Shown piece by piece: positions 51,509 to 61,829 of a DNA stretch of 64,000 nucleotides. The first letter of the stretch is position 1. The number at the start of each line of letters is the position of its first letter. The translations under genes were made by a program, and so were the position numbers. Below the pieces are notes generated by a model. The model was given only the letters and a program-made list of their open reading frames with translations. It did no database searches and was not told where the DNA came from. The stretch lies in NCBI GenBank assembly GCA_963783095.1, contig CAWAMR010000003.1, forward strand, positions 930,001 through 994,000. Direction: 5' to 3'. Source of the stretch: CAWAMR01 sp963783095. GTDB taxonomy: Bacteria > Planctomycetota > Planctomycetia > Gemmatales > Gemmataceae.

Positions 51509-54500
51509 CCGAACTTCTGTCAGCGGACTTCAGCCATGACGACGCCGACTCAGATTTGAAGCAAGCCGTCGCGGATTTGAAGAGATTGGCCGCTGCCGGT
51601 AAATCGACCCGGATGAAACCGAGTGGCCGAACTCCGTTGCAAGAGGAGGCTGAAGCGCAGTTGACATCCCTGGTTCCGGGGGAACTCGATTCCTCGAACC
51701 TCGTGGTCGAACACTGGTCGGAAAAGACACTCCGCGATCTGCTCGAGACGTTGCCGGATGCCGTCGTGGTCATCGATCAACACGGTCGCATTTTGCTGAT
51801 CAACGAACAAACGGAGCGGTTCTTCGGGTACAAGCGTGCGGAAATGCTCGGGCCGGCCGATTGAGATGCTCATACCGGAGCGGTTCCGGCACGGCCATAT
51901 CGGCAATCGTAAACGCTACTTCGCCGAGCCGCGAAGTCGTCCGATGGGTGCCAGGCTGGAACTCTTCGGTCGGCGCAAGGATGGTACGGAATTTCCGGTC
52001 GAAATCAGCCTAAGTCCCGTGCAGAGCGATCGGGGCACGTTGGCGACCAGCGTGATTCGCGACATCAGCCAACGAAAAGTGGCGGAACTCAAGTTCCGGA
52101 CCCTGGTCGAGAATATTCCAGCCGTCACATTCATCGCCCCACTCGACGACACCGTGCCCGAACTTTACGTCAGTCCCCAGATCCAAAAGATGTTGGGCTT
52201 CTCGCAAAAAGAATGGTTGGAAGACCCTGTTCTCTGGTATCGACAATTGCACGCGGAAGACCGCGAGAAATGGAACGGCCATTTCGCGCCCACCTGCGCC
52301 AGCGGCGAACTATTCAACGAAGTCTACCGCTTCATTGCCAAGGATGGCCGCGTCGTCTGGGTCCACGGTTCCGCCAGCGTGGTGCGCGATATGGAGGGCG
52401 AGCCGTCCTTCTTGCAAGGTGTGGCATTCGACATCACCGCGATCAAGGAGGCGGAAGAAGCCTTGCTCAAAGCCCAGGAGAGTTTGCGCCGAAACAACGA
52501 TGAGTTGGAGCTGCGCGTTGAGGAGCGGACCAAGGAGTTGAATAAGGCTCTCAGCGATGCGGAGAAGGCGAACCGGGCGAAGGGCGAATTTCTGGCCAAA
52601 ATGAGCCACGAGATTCGCACACCCATGAACGCCATCATTCCGATGACGGAACTCATGCTTGGGACTCCGTTGGCGGCAGAGCAGCGCGACTCTCTCGAGA
52701 TGGTGAAGCAGTCCGCCGACTCCCTCCTGAGCCTGATCAACGATATCCTGGACTTTTCCAAGATGGAGGCGGGGAAACTGGAACTGGAGGTCGTTCCCTT
52801 TCAACTGCGGGAGGTGTTGGAGGACGCGATGGCAATGCTCGCGCCCCCCGCTCACAAAAAGGGGTTGGAACTGCTCTTCCGCGTCCTGCCCGATGTCCCT
52901 GACCGAATCGAAGGGGATCCGACGCGTCTGCGTCAGATCCTGGTCAACCTGGTCGGCAACGCCACCAAATTCACCGAGAACGGCGAGATCACGGCCCAAA
53001 TCGAAATGGCCTCCACGACGGGGGGGATCGACGTTACCAAGGGGCATCGGGTGCTCCACTTCTCCGTTGCGGATACCGGCAAAGGCATCCCCCCGGAGAA
53101 GCATGAGGCGATCTTCCACGCCTTCGTACAGGAGGACAGTTCGACGACGCGGCAATACGGCGGCACGGGCCTGGGGTTGGCGATCTCAGCCGAACTCGTC
53201 CATTTGATGAAAGGCAGAATCTGGCTCGAAAGTGCCGTCGGTAAGGGGAGTACGTTCCACTTCTCCGCACCGTTCCGCGTCAATGAATTGGAGGAGCGGG
53301 AGTTTCGCGACAATGCGCGAAAACAGTTAGAAGGGGTCAAGGTTCTTGTCGTCGATGACATTGAGAAGAACCTCCATGTCCTCAAGGAGATCCTTCAGAC
53401 GTGGAATGTCAACCCGACCCTGGCCAAGAGCGCCCAGGACGCGATGCTCGCTCTCGACGTGTCCGAGGAGCAAGGCACGCCATTTCAACTGGTCCTCAGC
53501 GACCTGTTCATGCCGGATGTCGATGGCTTGACGCTGGCGAAGTGGATTCGCCGCCGGAAAGGTACGGAAACACTCCCCTTCATCCTGTTGTCGTCCGCCC
53601 ATCCCAGCGAATATGCCGATCGAATCGCGAAGCTCAACATCACGGCCTCTCTCACCAAACCCATCCGACAGAACCGGTTGCTCGAGGCGATGCTGACCGC
53701 CGTCCGGGGCCAACCTCCCAAGCCCGACCAGCACGTCGCGCCGGCGCTCGAACTGGCTCCTCTGCACATCCTGTTGGTGGAAGATAACGAGATGAACCAG
53801 GCGGTGGCGAACCGGTTGCTGACGCGCGAGCATCATACGGTCGTGATCGCCAACGACGGAAAAGAAGCCGTCGAATGCTACCAGCGCGAGCCATTCGATA
53901 TTATCCTGATGGACATCACCATGCCCGTGATGGACGGCTTCGCGGCCACCATCATGATCCGGCAGATCGAGAAACAGGCGGATCGACACATACCCATCAT
54001 CGCAATGACCGCGCGCGCCATGACCGGAGACCGGGAGAATTGTTTGGAGGCCGGCATGGACGACTACGTGAGCAAGCCGATCGTCCGGGAACTCTTGTTG
54101 CGGAAGATGGCCAAGTTGGTGCCGTCCACTAACCGGGTGTCCGCGGGTTCAGGTCCCCGGCCCCCGGCATCGGACGTCGGGTCTCGCGACACAACCAAGA
54201 ACCCTACCGATACCAACGCGTCCATCGATGGGGAGGCTCTGTTAAAACGCATTGATGGAGACATGGAGTTCCTCGTGGAAATGGCTAGGATGTTCATGGA
54301 CGGGCATCCAAGCCTGATGACAGGGATTCAGCGCTCGATCGAAAGCCGGGACTTTGACGGCCTCTACCGATCGGCACATACGCTCAAGTCGATGTTCGGA
54401 AACCTCTATGCCCAGTCCGCCATCGAACAGGCAGCTGCTCTTGAGCTGATGGGTAAAGAGGGCCGACTTCAAGGGGCGACCGAGTCCTTGGCACGCCTCG

Positions 54501-54562
54501 AAAAGGAGGTCGAGAATGTCCTCGATGCCTTGAGGGTTCTTACGGGGGGCCAGATTCGATGA
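51505..54562 (+). CDS. Hybrid sensor histidine kinase (PAS-PAS-HisKA-HATPase-REC-REC-Hpt), frameshifted
   Basis: About 1,020 residues. PAS 1 spans the break at about 51850 (FFGYKRAEMLG, then RPIEMLIPERFRHGH), where one extra G in GGG changes the frame. PAS/PAC 2 is LVENIPAVTFIAPLDDTVPE onward. HisKA has the phospho-His in FLAKMSHEIRTPMNAIIPM; HATPase has DTGKGIPP and YGGTGLGLAIS; two REC domains have Asp in LVLSDLFMPDVDG and ILMDITMPVMDG; the Hpt domain has His in YRSAHTLKSMFGNL. It overlaps the hydrogenase accessory gene by ATGA, implying co-regulation or sensing of the same redox state. No membrane segment is seen, so it is probably cytoplasmic. Confidence 0.85.
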
Positions 54563-55703
54563 GAGTCCTGATCGCTGAAGATGAGATGCTTTCGCGCCGG
54601 ATGCTGACGCGAGATCTACAGAAACTCGGCTTTGAAGTCGATGCCGCCGAGAACGGACGGGATGCCTGGGAAAAATTCCAGCGCAACACCAGTCAGATCG
54701 TCGTGACCGACTGGATGATGCCGGAGATGAACGGGATTGAGCTGGTTAAGCGCATTCGTGGGGTGGAGAGGGAGGAGTACGTCTACGTCATTCTCCTCAC
54801 TGCGCGCACCGAAAAAACGGACCTGATCGAAGGGATGGAGGCCGGCGCGGACGACTTCATCGTGAAGCCGTTTGAACTGGAAGAGTTGCGTGTGCGCCTT
54901 CGCGCCGGGGAACGCATGCTGGAGCAACATCAGGCGATAGCCCGACAGAAAAAAGAACTTGAAGTGTGGAAAGCGAAAGCGGAAAAAATGACTGCGGAGT
55001 TGAATCGTTCAAACGCCGAACTGGATCAGTTCGCTTATGCCGCCTGGCACGACCTCCACGCTCCGTTGCGGACCCAGCAAACTCTCATTGAAAGCTTGGT
55101 TCAGCATGGAAAGGTCAACTCGACGCCGCAGCGGAGGACAAAATCCCACGCGTTCTCAACAGCGTGGCGACAATGTACGAAATCCTTGACGCCCTTTACG
55201 AGCACTCGCAAGTCGGGGGACTAGAGGGGAAGAAAGCGATGATCGACTGTTCTCGCGTGGTCCATCAAGCGATCACCAACCTCCAGGGCGAGATTTCCAC
55301 GAGTGGCTCCAAGATCACTGTGGACCCTCTACCATCGGTTTTGGCTGTCGAAACAGAGCTGATGCGGTTGTTTCAGAACTTGATTGGTAACGCCATCAAA
55401 TACCGCGAGAAGCAGAAGTCAGTGAAGGTCCATGTAGGGTGCCGACGTGATGGTAATTACTGGCTTTTCTCCGTGAAAGACGACGGTATCGGCATCAAGC
55501 CTGACATTCTTGAGACGAAGATTTTTGAAGCCGGCATTGGGTCGCGAGGTCACAGTACAAAGGATTATCCCGGGACAGGCTTTGGCCTGGCCTTCTGTAA
55601 GAAGGTCGCCGAGCGTCATGGGGGAAGGATCTGGGCGGAATCCGAGGTGGGTAAGGGGAGTATCTTCTTCTTCACCATCCCGGCGGATCTCCCCAAGGAG
55701 TGA
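54559..55703 (+). CDS. Response regulator fused to histidine kinase, frameshifted
   Basis: About 380 residues. REC: RVLIAEDEMLSRRMLTRDLQ, IVVTDWMMPEMNGIELVKRI (phospho-Asp), then a coiled linker. HisKA: LDQFAYAAWHDLHAPLRTQQ with His in WHD, of the phytochrome-like SHDLxxPLR type. The second frame gives the HATPase: LMRLFQNLIGNAIKYREKQK, FSVKDDGIGIKPDI, YPGTGFGLAFCKKVAERHGG. The break is near 55115. It overlaps the hybrid kinase by ATGA (54559-54562), so both come from one transcript. It could receive phosphate from the Hpt domain upstream (inference). Confidence 0.8.
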
Positions 55704-55714
55704 CGCAAGCGAGG

Positions 55715-56200
55715 TCAATCCTTGCGATAACCGCATTCGCGTGCCCATGCCTCCAAGTCTTCGCGCTGTTTGGGCGACAGATTGGGGTGAGGTATCAACC
55801 TCGACACTGCCTCAACAAGCTCGGCCAATTTGACCGGCTTGGACAAGTAGGTGGTCACCTGGAGATTGAGGGCCTCTTTGGCATCCCCGAAGTTGGTCGA
55901 GGCCGTCATGATCACGACCGGCAGAGTTTTCAGTTCCGGGTTATTGCTTTTGCGCATCTCGCGCAACACGTCAAGGCCGCCTTTCTTCGGCAGAGTCAGG
56001 TCGAGCAACATGAAGTTGAGGGACGTTCGCTCCCCCAACTCGCCTTTTTTGTGCAGCATCTCCAGAGCCTGCTCGCCATCACCAGCCCGCGTCACGGCGC
56101 AGCGGCCATCGGCTGTGAGGGCATCTATCGTCCAGGTCGCGTCGTCTTCGTTATCTTCGACCAACAAAACCTTGAACCGATTGTTTTTGTCCAGGGACAT
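55715..56200 (-). CDS. Single-domain response regulator, Rcp1-like
   Basis: 161 residues starting at MSLDKNNRFKVLLVEDNEDD. The acidic pocket is EDNED, the phospho-Asp is in LNFMLLDLTLPKKGG, and TAS and the Lys in YLSKPVK follow. The family (Rcp1-like) partners phytochrome-type kinases such as the WHD-type kinase 11 bp away on the opposite strand. There is no output domain, so it acts by protein contact. Convergent with the kinase gene. Confidence 0.8.
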   Translation of the reverse strand: MSLDKNNRFKVLLVEDNEDDATWTIDALTADGRCAVTRAGDGEQALEMLHKKGELGERTSLNFMLLDLTLPKKGGLDVLREMRKSNNPELKTLPVVIMTASTNFGDAKEALNLQVTTYLSKPVKLAELVEAVSRLIPHPNLSPKQREDLEAWARECGYRKD

Positions 56201-56229
56201 GAGAAAGATCCTTTCAACGGAGTTTGGAT

Positions 56230-56874
56230 TCACTTGGGTTCTTTCTTCTTCAACTCTTCGATGAATGTCCCGACCTGCTGGCTATCCAGAGCGGGATTGA
56301 CCTTCATGTTCTTGTAAATGATCTTGCCGTCCTTGCCGATGATGAAAGTCCAGCGTGCCGCAGTCACTTCGCGCTTGAGTACCATCGGCTCACCTCCGGC
56401 ACCCAGGATCGGTTTGCCTTTCTCGTCCCTCGGCTTGACCTCGCCGCCCTTACCCAACGGAACCCCGAACTGCTTCGCCACGCTTCCCGCTTGATCCGCG
56501 AGTAGCGTGAAATTGAGTTTTTCTGTTTTTTTGAACAACTCATGGTTGATTACCGCATCGCCGCTAATGCCGACAACGACGACCCCGCTGTCGGCGAGTT
56601 TGTTCATGTTGTCCCGGAATTTCTGCGCTTGAGCGCGACATCCGGACGTGAAATCCGCGGGGTAGAAATAAACGACCACGAACTTCTTGCCAACCAGGTC
56701 AGCCGACTTCCAGGGCTTGCCTTGGTCATCGATCGATTCAAAGACGGGTGCCTTGTCCCCTACTTGGAGGTCAACCTTCTTGTCCTCGTCCTTCTTCTCG
56801 TCGGCGGTCACAAGGCCGCACGAGAAGAAGAGCAGTGTTGCCCCAAGCATCGCTACCAAGTTCCATTGCCGCAT
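56230..56874 (-). CDS. Bcp/AhpC-type peroxiredoxin, exported
   Basis: 214 residues from MRQWNLVAMLGATLLFFSCG (ATG complement 56872-56874), with a lipoprotein-like or Sec signal (FFSCGLVTADE). The thioredoxin fold carries VGDKAPVFESIDDQGKPW and VVVYFYPADFTSGCRAQAQK, with the peroxidatic Cys in TSGC (usual motif TPGCT). It reduces hydroperoxides, probably in the periplasm. A 70-residue insert or extension (PLGKGGEVKPRDEKGKPILG and on) is longer than in most Bcp proteins. The 22-bp direct repeat upstream may be its operator. Confidence 0.8.
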   Translation of the reverse strand: MRQWNLVAMLGATLLFFSCGLVTADEKKDEDKKVDLQVGDKAPVFESIDDQGKPWKSADLVGKKFVVVYFYPADFTSGCRAQAQKFRDNMNKLADSGVVVVGISGDAVINHELFKKTEKLNFTLLADQAGSVAKQFGVPLGKGGEVKPRDEKGKPILGAGGEPMVLKREVTAARWTFIIGKDGKIIYKNMKVNPALDSQQVGTFIEELKKKEPK

Positions 56875-56879
56875 TGCAG

Positions 56880-57150
56880 TCACTCCCAGGTTATGAATTG
56901 TTTCATCACGCGATCCGAACAAACAGGCGATCCTTGACTCCCATTCGGGCGATCCTTGACTTTCATTTCACCAGGCCAGTCTAAACCACTCCTCCGACGT
57001 TCTGCCCCAAATATCACTCCGCCAATTGTCATCATGACCCCGCCGGCGAAAGATAATGTGGGAAACGCGCCGGTAAAGTTGCCGATCAACAGCCCTACCC
57101 CAAAGAAAAATCAAGATGCTCTGGATGCCGGTCGATACATCACATCGGTT
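56880..57150 (-). pseudogene. Possible small membrane protein, frameshifted
   Basis: The minus frame reads VGLLIGNFTGAFPTLSFAGG, then VMMTIGGVIFGAERRR, two adjacent hydrophobic segments. The first segment (STGIQSILIFLWG) is in another frame just upstream. No start was identified. The remainder of 56875-57358 has a direct repeat (GGCGATCCTTGACT at 56926-56939 and 56948-56961) and nothing else. Confidence 0.4.
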
Positions 57151-57358
57151 CGCAAAACATATTTTCGTCCTGTCTCGAGATGAAAAGCACGTCGTGTGCC
57201 ACTTGGGTAAAGAAGACAAATGATTTTCAAAATAACGCCGCAACTTATTTTAATACAGCAAGTTACGGATCAGACCTCGACGTGAATGAAAAAATCGGAT
57301 CGACAAGTCGATCGGGAAATGGTTCATGGTGTGAACAGCGCAGCTGTGCATCGCGTAA

Positions 57359-58793
57359 TCAACTTTCATCGATCGGGTCTTCAAAGCCGAACTCCCGGAG
57401 GCGTTTGCGAAGAGTGTTCCTTGCCATGCCCAGACGTTCGGCGAGTTTCACCTCGCTCACTCGCGGTTGGGCCCGAGCATAGCGCAGCAGTTCGCGTTCC
57501 AAGAGTTCACTTAACACGGGCAACAATCCGCCTGGCTCATTTTTCCAGTACCACTCGATCGTCTGGCGCAGGTATGCCTTCGGTTCATCCGTGGGAGCGG
57601 GCTGCACGGACGGCGCATCCATTTCGCCAAAGTCCAGATCGTCGGGCATGATCTGTGAGCTGCGTGACGTGACGAAGGCACGGCAGAGGACTTTCTGCAA
57701 TTGTCGGATGTTCCCCGGCCACGAATGGTTCTTCAAGGCTTCATGAGCGGAAGGATGCAACGTCGGCGCGACGGCTGAAGCACCGACCAAACCCTTCAGG
57801 ATTCGTCGCACCAACAGTTCGATGTCCTCGGTTCGTTCGCGCAACGGCGGCAGATGAATGGTCATTCCTTCGAGACGGTAGAACAGATCCCGTCGAAAAA
57901 GCCCGTCTCGCACGAGAACTTTGAGATCGCGATTCGTTGCCGCCAGCACACGGACATCGACCGCGATGGGAGCGTTGCTGCCAATCCGCACGATCTCGCG
58001 ATTCTCGAGCACCAGGAGCAGTTTGACTTGGAGTGGCAAAGGCATGTCGCCGACTTCGTCGAGGAAGAGCGTCCCGCCCTGGGCATGCTCGAAATCGGCC
58101 CTTGCGAAGCTTGTCGGCTCCCGTGAATGCGCCCGCTTCATGGCCGAATAGTTCATCGTCCAGAAGGCTGTCATTGAGCGCTGCACAATTGATGACGACA
58201 AACGGTCGATGCTGGCGGGGGCTATTCGTGTGAATCGCCCGTGCGACGAGATCCTTTCCGGTCCCTGTCTCACCGAGAATGAGGACGGACTGGTCTACCC
58301 GAGCGACTCTGCCGATTTTCGACAGGACTTCGATCATCGGCTTGCTACGGCCGACGATGAGCGAGTTGTCGTCTTGCTCGTCACCGTTTGAAAGCTCAAC
58401 CGCCTTGGGCCGACGGGTGATCTCCAGCGATTCCAGGATGATCGGCCCAAATTGATCGATGAGTTCGTCGTCGGCACGGGGCTTGATGACATAGGCGAAT
58501 GCCCCTATTTTCAGAGCTTGAATGACGGTCTGATCGTGATGTGCGGAGGTCATGAGGATAGCGGGTACCCGAATGTCGCGCTCCATCAGAACTTCGAGAA
58601 ACTCGAGTCCAGTCATGTTCGGCATTCGGTTATCGACGAGAACCAGGTCGATGCCGTGGCCATGCGTCGAAAGCAACTGCAATCCATCCTTGGCGTTATC
58701 GAATACTTGAACGCGATGATCCAACTGCTCCAACTTCAGGGCTAGCGCCTCGCTGAAATCGGTATCATCGTCGATTAAAAGGATGGAGACCAT
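57359..58793 (-). CDS. NtrC-family sigma54-dependent response regulator, frameshifted
   Basis: About 478 residues from MVSILLIDDDTDFSEALALK (ATG complement 58791-58793). REC with phospho-Asp in LVLVDNRMPNMTG; AAA+ with Walker A GETGTGKDL and the GAFTGA loop that contacts sigma54, then in the second frame GGTLFLDEVGDMPLPLQVKL and the RRDLFYRLEGMTIHLPPLRE block; C-terminal Fis-type HTH (VKLAERLGMARNTLRKRLRE). It would activate sigma54 promoters in response to a kinase. One extra C near 58097 breaks the frame inside the AAA+ domain. HoxA/HupR-like regulators of hydrogenase belong to this family; here it is only a candidate. Confidence 0.85.
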
Positions 58794-58855
58794 CAGCTGC
58801 TCCGCTTTGTCTGCGTCGAGACAGAGGTCACGGGGTTGTTTCAGAGCAAGACGGA

Positions 58856-59309
58856 TCACTCCTTGGGGAGCAACACGACGGAAAGCCAGAATCTTTCCAG
58901 TTGCTTCATGGCATCCTGAAAGACCCCCAGGCTGCCAGTCTTGGTGATGTAGCAGTTCGCATGGCGGTCGTAAGAAGCGACAATGTCTCGTTCAGCGGTG
59001 GAATGGCTCAGGATCACGACCGGGATACGTCGGAGATCGGGATCCTGTTTGATCTCGGCCAACACTTCCAGGCCGCCCTTGCTGGGCAAGGTGAGGTCGA
59101 GCAAGATGAGACTGGGTCGCGCCGGCTGCGTGCTTGCCTTTCTTTCGCAGGAATGCCAGGGCATCCTCACCATCTTCAACCCAGGTCACGTGGAAATTCT
59201 CTTGCTTCGCGAGCGTGTCCATCGTCAATAATGCATCATCCTCGTTGTCCTCCACGATCAGAATCTCGACGGGCTTGCTCGCGTTTGAGATGTTCACAGG
59301 TTTATCCAT
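58856..59309 (-). CDS. Single-domain response regulator, Rcp1-like, frameshifted
   Basis: About 150 residues. MDKPVNISNASKPVEILIVE with EDNEDDALL gives the acidic pocket. The second frame gives SLILLDLTLPSKGGLEVLAE (phospho-Asp) and VVILSHSTAERDI. Frames join near 59140. The Lys position reads YITKTGSL rather than the usual KP. Its stop is 62 bp upstream of the NtrC start on the same strand, so they are probably co-transcribed. Confidence 0.75.
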
Positions 59310-59337
59310 CGCTTGGCCCTCGAAAGCCGACAACCGA

Positions 59338-59823
59338 TCAAGCGTCGCGGTAATCGCTGACCCATGCCGCCAGGTCAATTCGTTGGTTCTCCGACAAGTC
59401 GGGATCCGGGAGAAGCCTTTTCACGGCTGCGACCAGGTCTTTCTGCGCGACGGGCTTGGGCATGTAGTCAGCCACCCGGAGATTGTGAGCTGTTTTGTAA
59501 TGCTGAAAGCTCGTCGAGACCGTCATGATCAAAACCGGCAGATTTTTCAGCTCCGCGGTATTGCTTTTTCGGATCTCAGCCAAGACGTCCAGACCGCCGA
59601 TCCCACCCGGCAAGGTCAGGTCAAGCAGTAGGAGGGAGGGGGATGGAGTGTTGGCAAACTTGCCCTTTTTGCAGAGCATGTCCAGAGCGTCCTGGCCATT
59701 TTCAGCCCTCGTGACCCGGCAACCGTCAGTCTTTTCTGTGAGGGTTTTGATCGTCGAATCCGCGTCCTCGTCGTTATCTTCGACCAAAAGAACCTCGAAC
59801 GGGGCGAGTTTGTCCTTGGACAT
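59338..59823 (-). CDS. Single-domain response regulator, Rcp1-like
   Basis: 161 residues from MSKDKLAPFEVLLVEDNDED. Phospho-Asp in LLLLDLTLPGGIGGLDVLAE; TVSTS and YMPKPVAQKDL complete the switch residues. Intact. It is the first of three regulator genes in series on the minus strand (59823 to 57359), and is a sister of the one at 55715. The chain suggests a branched phosphorelay with the two kinases. Confidence 0.8.
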   Translation of the reverse strand: MSKDKLAPFEVLLVEDNDEDADSTIKTLTEKTDGCRVTRAENGQDALDMLCKKGKFANTPSPSLLLLDLTLPGGIGGLDVLAEIRKSNTAELKNLPVLIMTVSTSFQHYKTAHNLRVADYMPKPVAQKDLVAAVKRLLPDPDLSENQRIDLAAWVSDYRDA

Positions 59824-60306
59824 GAAAGAGCTCCTTTGAAGGGAATCCAGACACGGTTGTGTATCAAGTTCAATTTCCCGGAGGAAGGCCACCGGAAGTA
59901 TCGAGTAGTGAACGTGATTTTAAGCCGGGCGCTGAGGATTGCAAAGGCTTTTCTGAGATTTCTGCCAAGCACGGGCACCGGGGAGTGTGACCAAATGAAG
60001 AGCGCTGCACGCCCATCTCTTAGCTTCCATCTTTTTAGGATTGCCTTGGTGTTGACTGCAAAAAGTGTGGTCTTCGCTGGCCTGACAGTCCCGTTGGCGA
60101 CAGCACGGAATCAAACCCGACAGGCTCTTTCCACGGAGGCTCTTTCCACGGACGTGATTGACAGTCTACTCGCACGCCCTCGGAGAGGAGCCGCCACGAG
60201 AAACGCCTATCGGCATCGCCTCAAACCGATTCCGAGTTCCGGGTTGCTCGCCGTTGATTGTGCTAGCGCGCGCCCCTGATGCTGCGCGCGTTCCGAATGG
60301 TTCTCA
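59824..60306. other. Intergenic region
   Basis: No supported gene. A GC-rich hairpin (GCGCGCGC with its near-complement around 60265-60290) lies 20 bp after the beta-helix gene stop on the minus strand and may serve as its terminator, though no T run follows. The promoter of the regulator chain must lie here. Confidence 0.4.
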
Positions 60307-61700
60307 TTACGTGAGCGTGTATGTCCCATCAATATTGGCCGTGCTTCCGTTCAGACCCGTGCTGTCGGTGTTATTGATGGTGTTGGCGACGGTAAAGGGA
60401 TCCACGTCGACGACTGCCCCCGCCGAAACGTAGATCCCGCCGCCCTTGCCCGCTGCCGTATTGGATTCCACCGTGTCGTTGGAAAGGGTCACGGTGCCGC
60501 CGACAACGCACAGCCCGCCACCCAACCCGGCACCCGAGCCGCCTGTCGAATTGAATTCGACCGTGTCGTCGACAAGGGCCACAGTTGCGTCGACACCGAC
60601 GTACAGCCCGCCGCCGGCACCGATCTTCGATGCCGTTGCCGTATTGGATTCCACCGTGTCGTAGGAGAGGGTCACAGCGGGGTAGTAGCTTGTCCTGTTG
60701 CTTTGGACGTCCAGCCCTCCGCCTTGTGCTGCCGTATTGGATGTCACCGCGTCGTTGGAAAGGGTCACAGTGCCGCTAACGACGTACAGCCCGCCGCCGC
60801 ATGTTGCCTTATTGGATTCGACCGTGTCGTTGGAAAGGGACACAGTGCCGCCGTTGATGTAGAGCCCGCCGCCGTATTCTGCCTTATTGGATTCGACCGT
60901 GTCGTTGGAAAGGGACACAGTGCCGCCATTGACGTAGAGTCCGCCGCCGTAGCCGTAGGTGCCCTCCGCACTATTTTTGTCCAGGGTTGCGTTGGTCACG
61001 GTGACCGTACCGCCGAGGGCATACAGCCCGCCGCCGAAAGTGGCGAGGTCCTCGCCAAGACCATCTTCGCCACTGACAAGTTCTGTAATGGCTACGTTGC
61101 TCTGGACGATGGTGCCGCCCTCCAGCGTGACCGAGCCCTGTTGGGAATAGATGCCGCCGCCGGCCTTGCCGTCGTTGCCGCTGCCGGGTGCCTGCTGTTG
61201 TCCTGAACTGTCACGCCATTCAGGACCAGCGTGCCCATGTTGAAGATGGCACCGCCGCCGTAGCCGGAGGCGTCATACCCGCCCTGCAGCGTCAGGCTCT
61301 CCAGGGTCAGCGAGCCTCCGCCAGCCACTGCGAGCAGGCGGAAATGCGGGGTGCCCGAGGCCGTGCTCCGCTCGATGGTGTCGCCGTTGCCGACGATGGT
61401 CAGGTTGTCATTCGCGGCAATGACCGGCAGCCCCGTGGCACCGTCGGTGCTGTTATTGATGGCGGTCAGGACGTAGGGCGCGGTGGCGGCGGCCGTCAGC
61501 GTAATCGTGTTCGAACCGCCGGCTGTGTTGGCGGCTGTGATGTCGGCGATCAGGGCCGAAGTACTCGCTGCGGAGTAGCTCGACGGGAGAGATCGATCCT
61601 CGAGATGCTCCAGGGTACCCCGGAGTGCCGGGAGTGGCTGTGGACGCGGGCTTCGGGAGGGTCTCGACTTCCAAGACGCGAATAAAGAACGGAACCACAT
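60307..61700 (-). CDS. Beta-helix surface protein, frameshifted
   Basis: About 465 residues from MWFRSLFASWKSRPSRSPRP (ATG complement 61698-61700). The N-terminus is basic with LEHLEDRSLPSSY, the LEDRxxPS element also seen in the giant protein. The rest is a right-handed beta-helix of the polymorphic membrane protein type, with repeats such as GGGLYVNGGTVSLSNDTVES and the SNTA turns. One base change near 61193 breaks the frame. It is probably secreted and displayed on the cell surface; ligand unknown. Confidence 0.75.
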
Positions 61701-61829
61701 AATGAATCTCCTCGAACGAACCGGTCTGCGATAGAATGCCGGTGCATGTCCCCGGCGCGCAGACTGAGCGCAGGGGCCGGCCGGGCCGGTGAGACTTCTG
61801 CTTGGCGGCGAGCTCACCGGCCGCTTTGT

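Noticed and set aside
60446..61685. Plus-strand ORFs opposite the beta-helix gene
   Set aside because: They are antisense shadows of the repeated beta-helix coding sequence.
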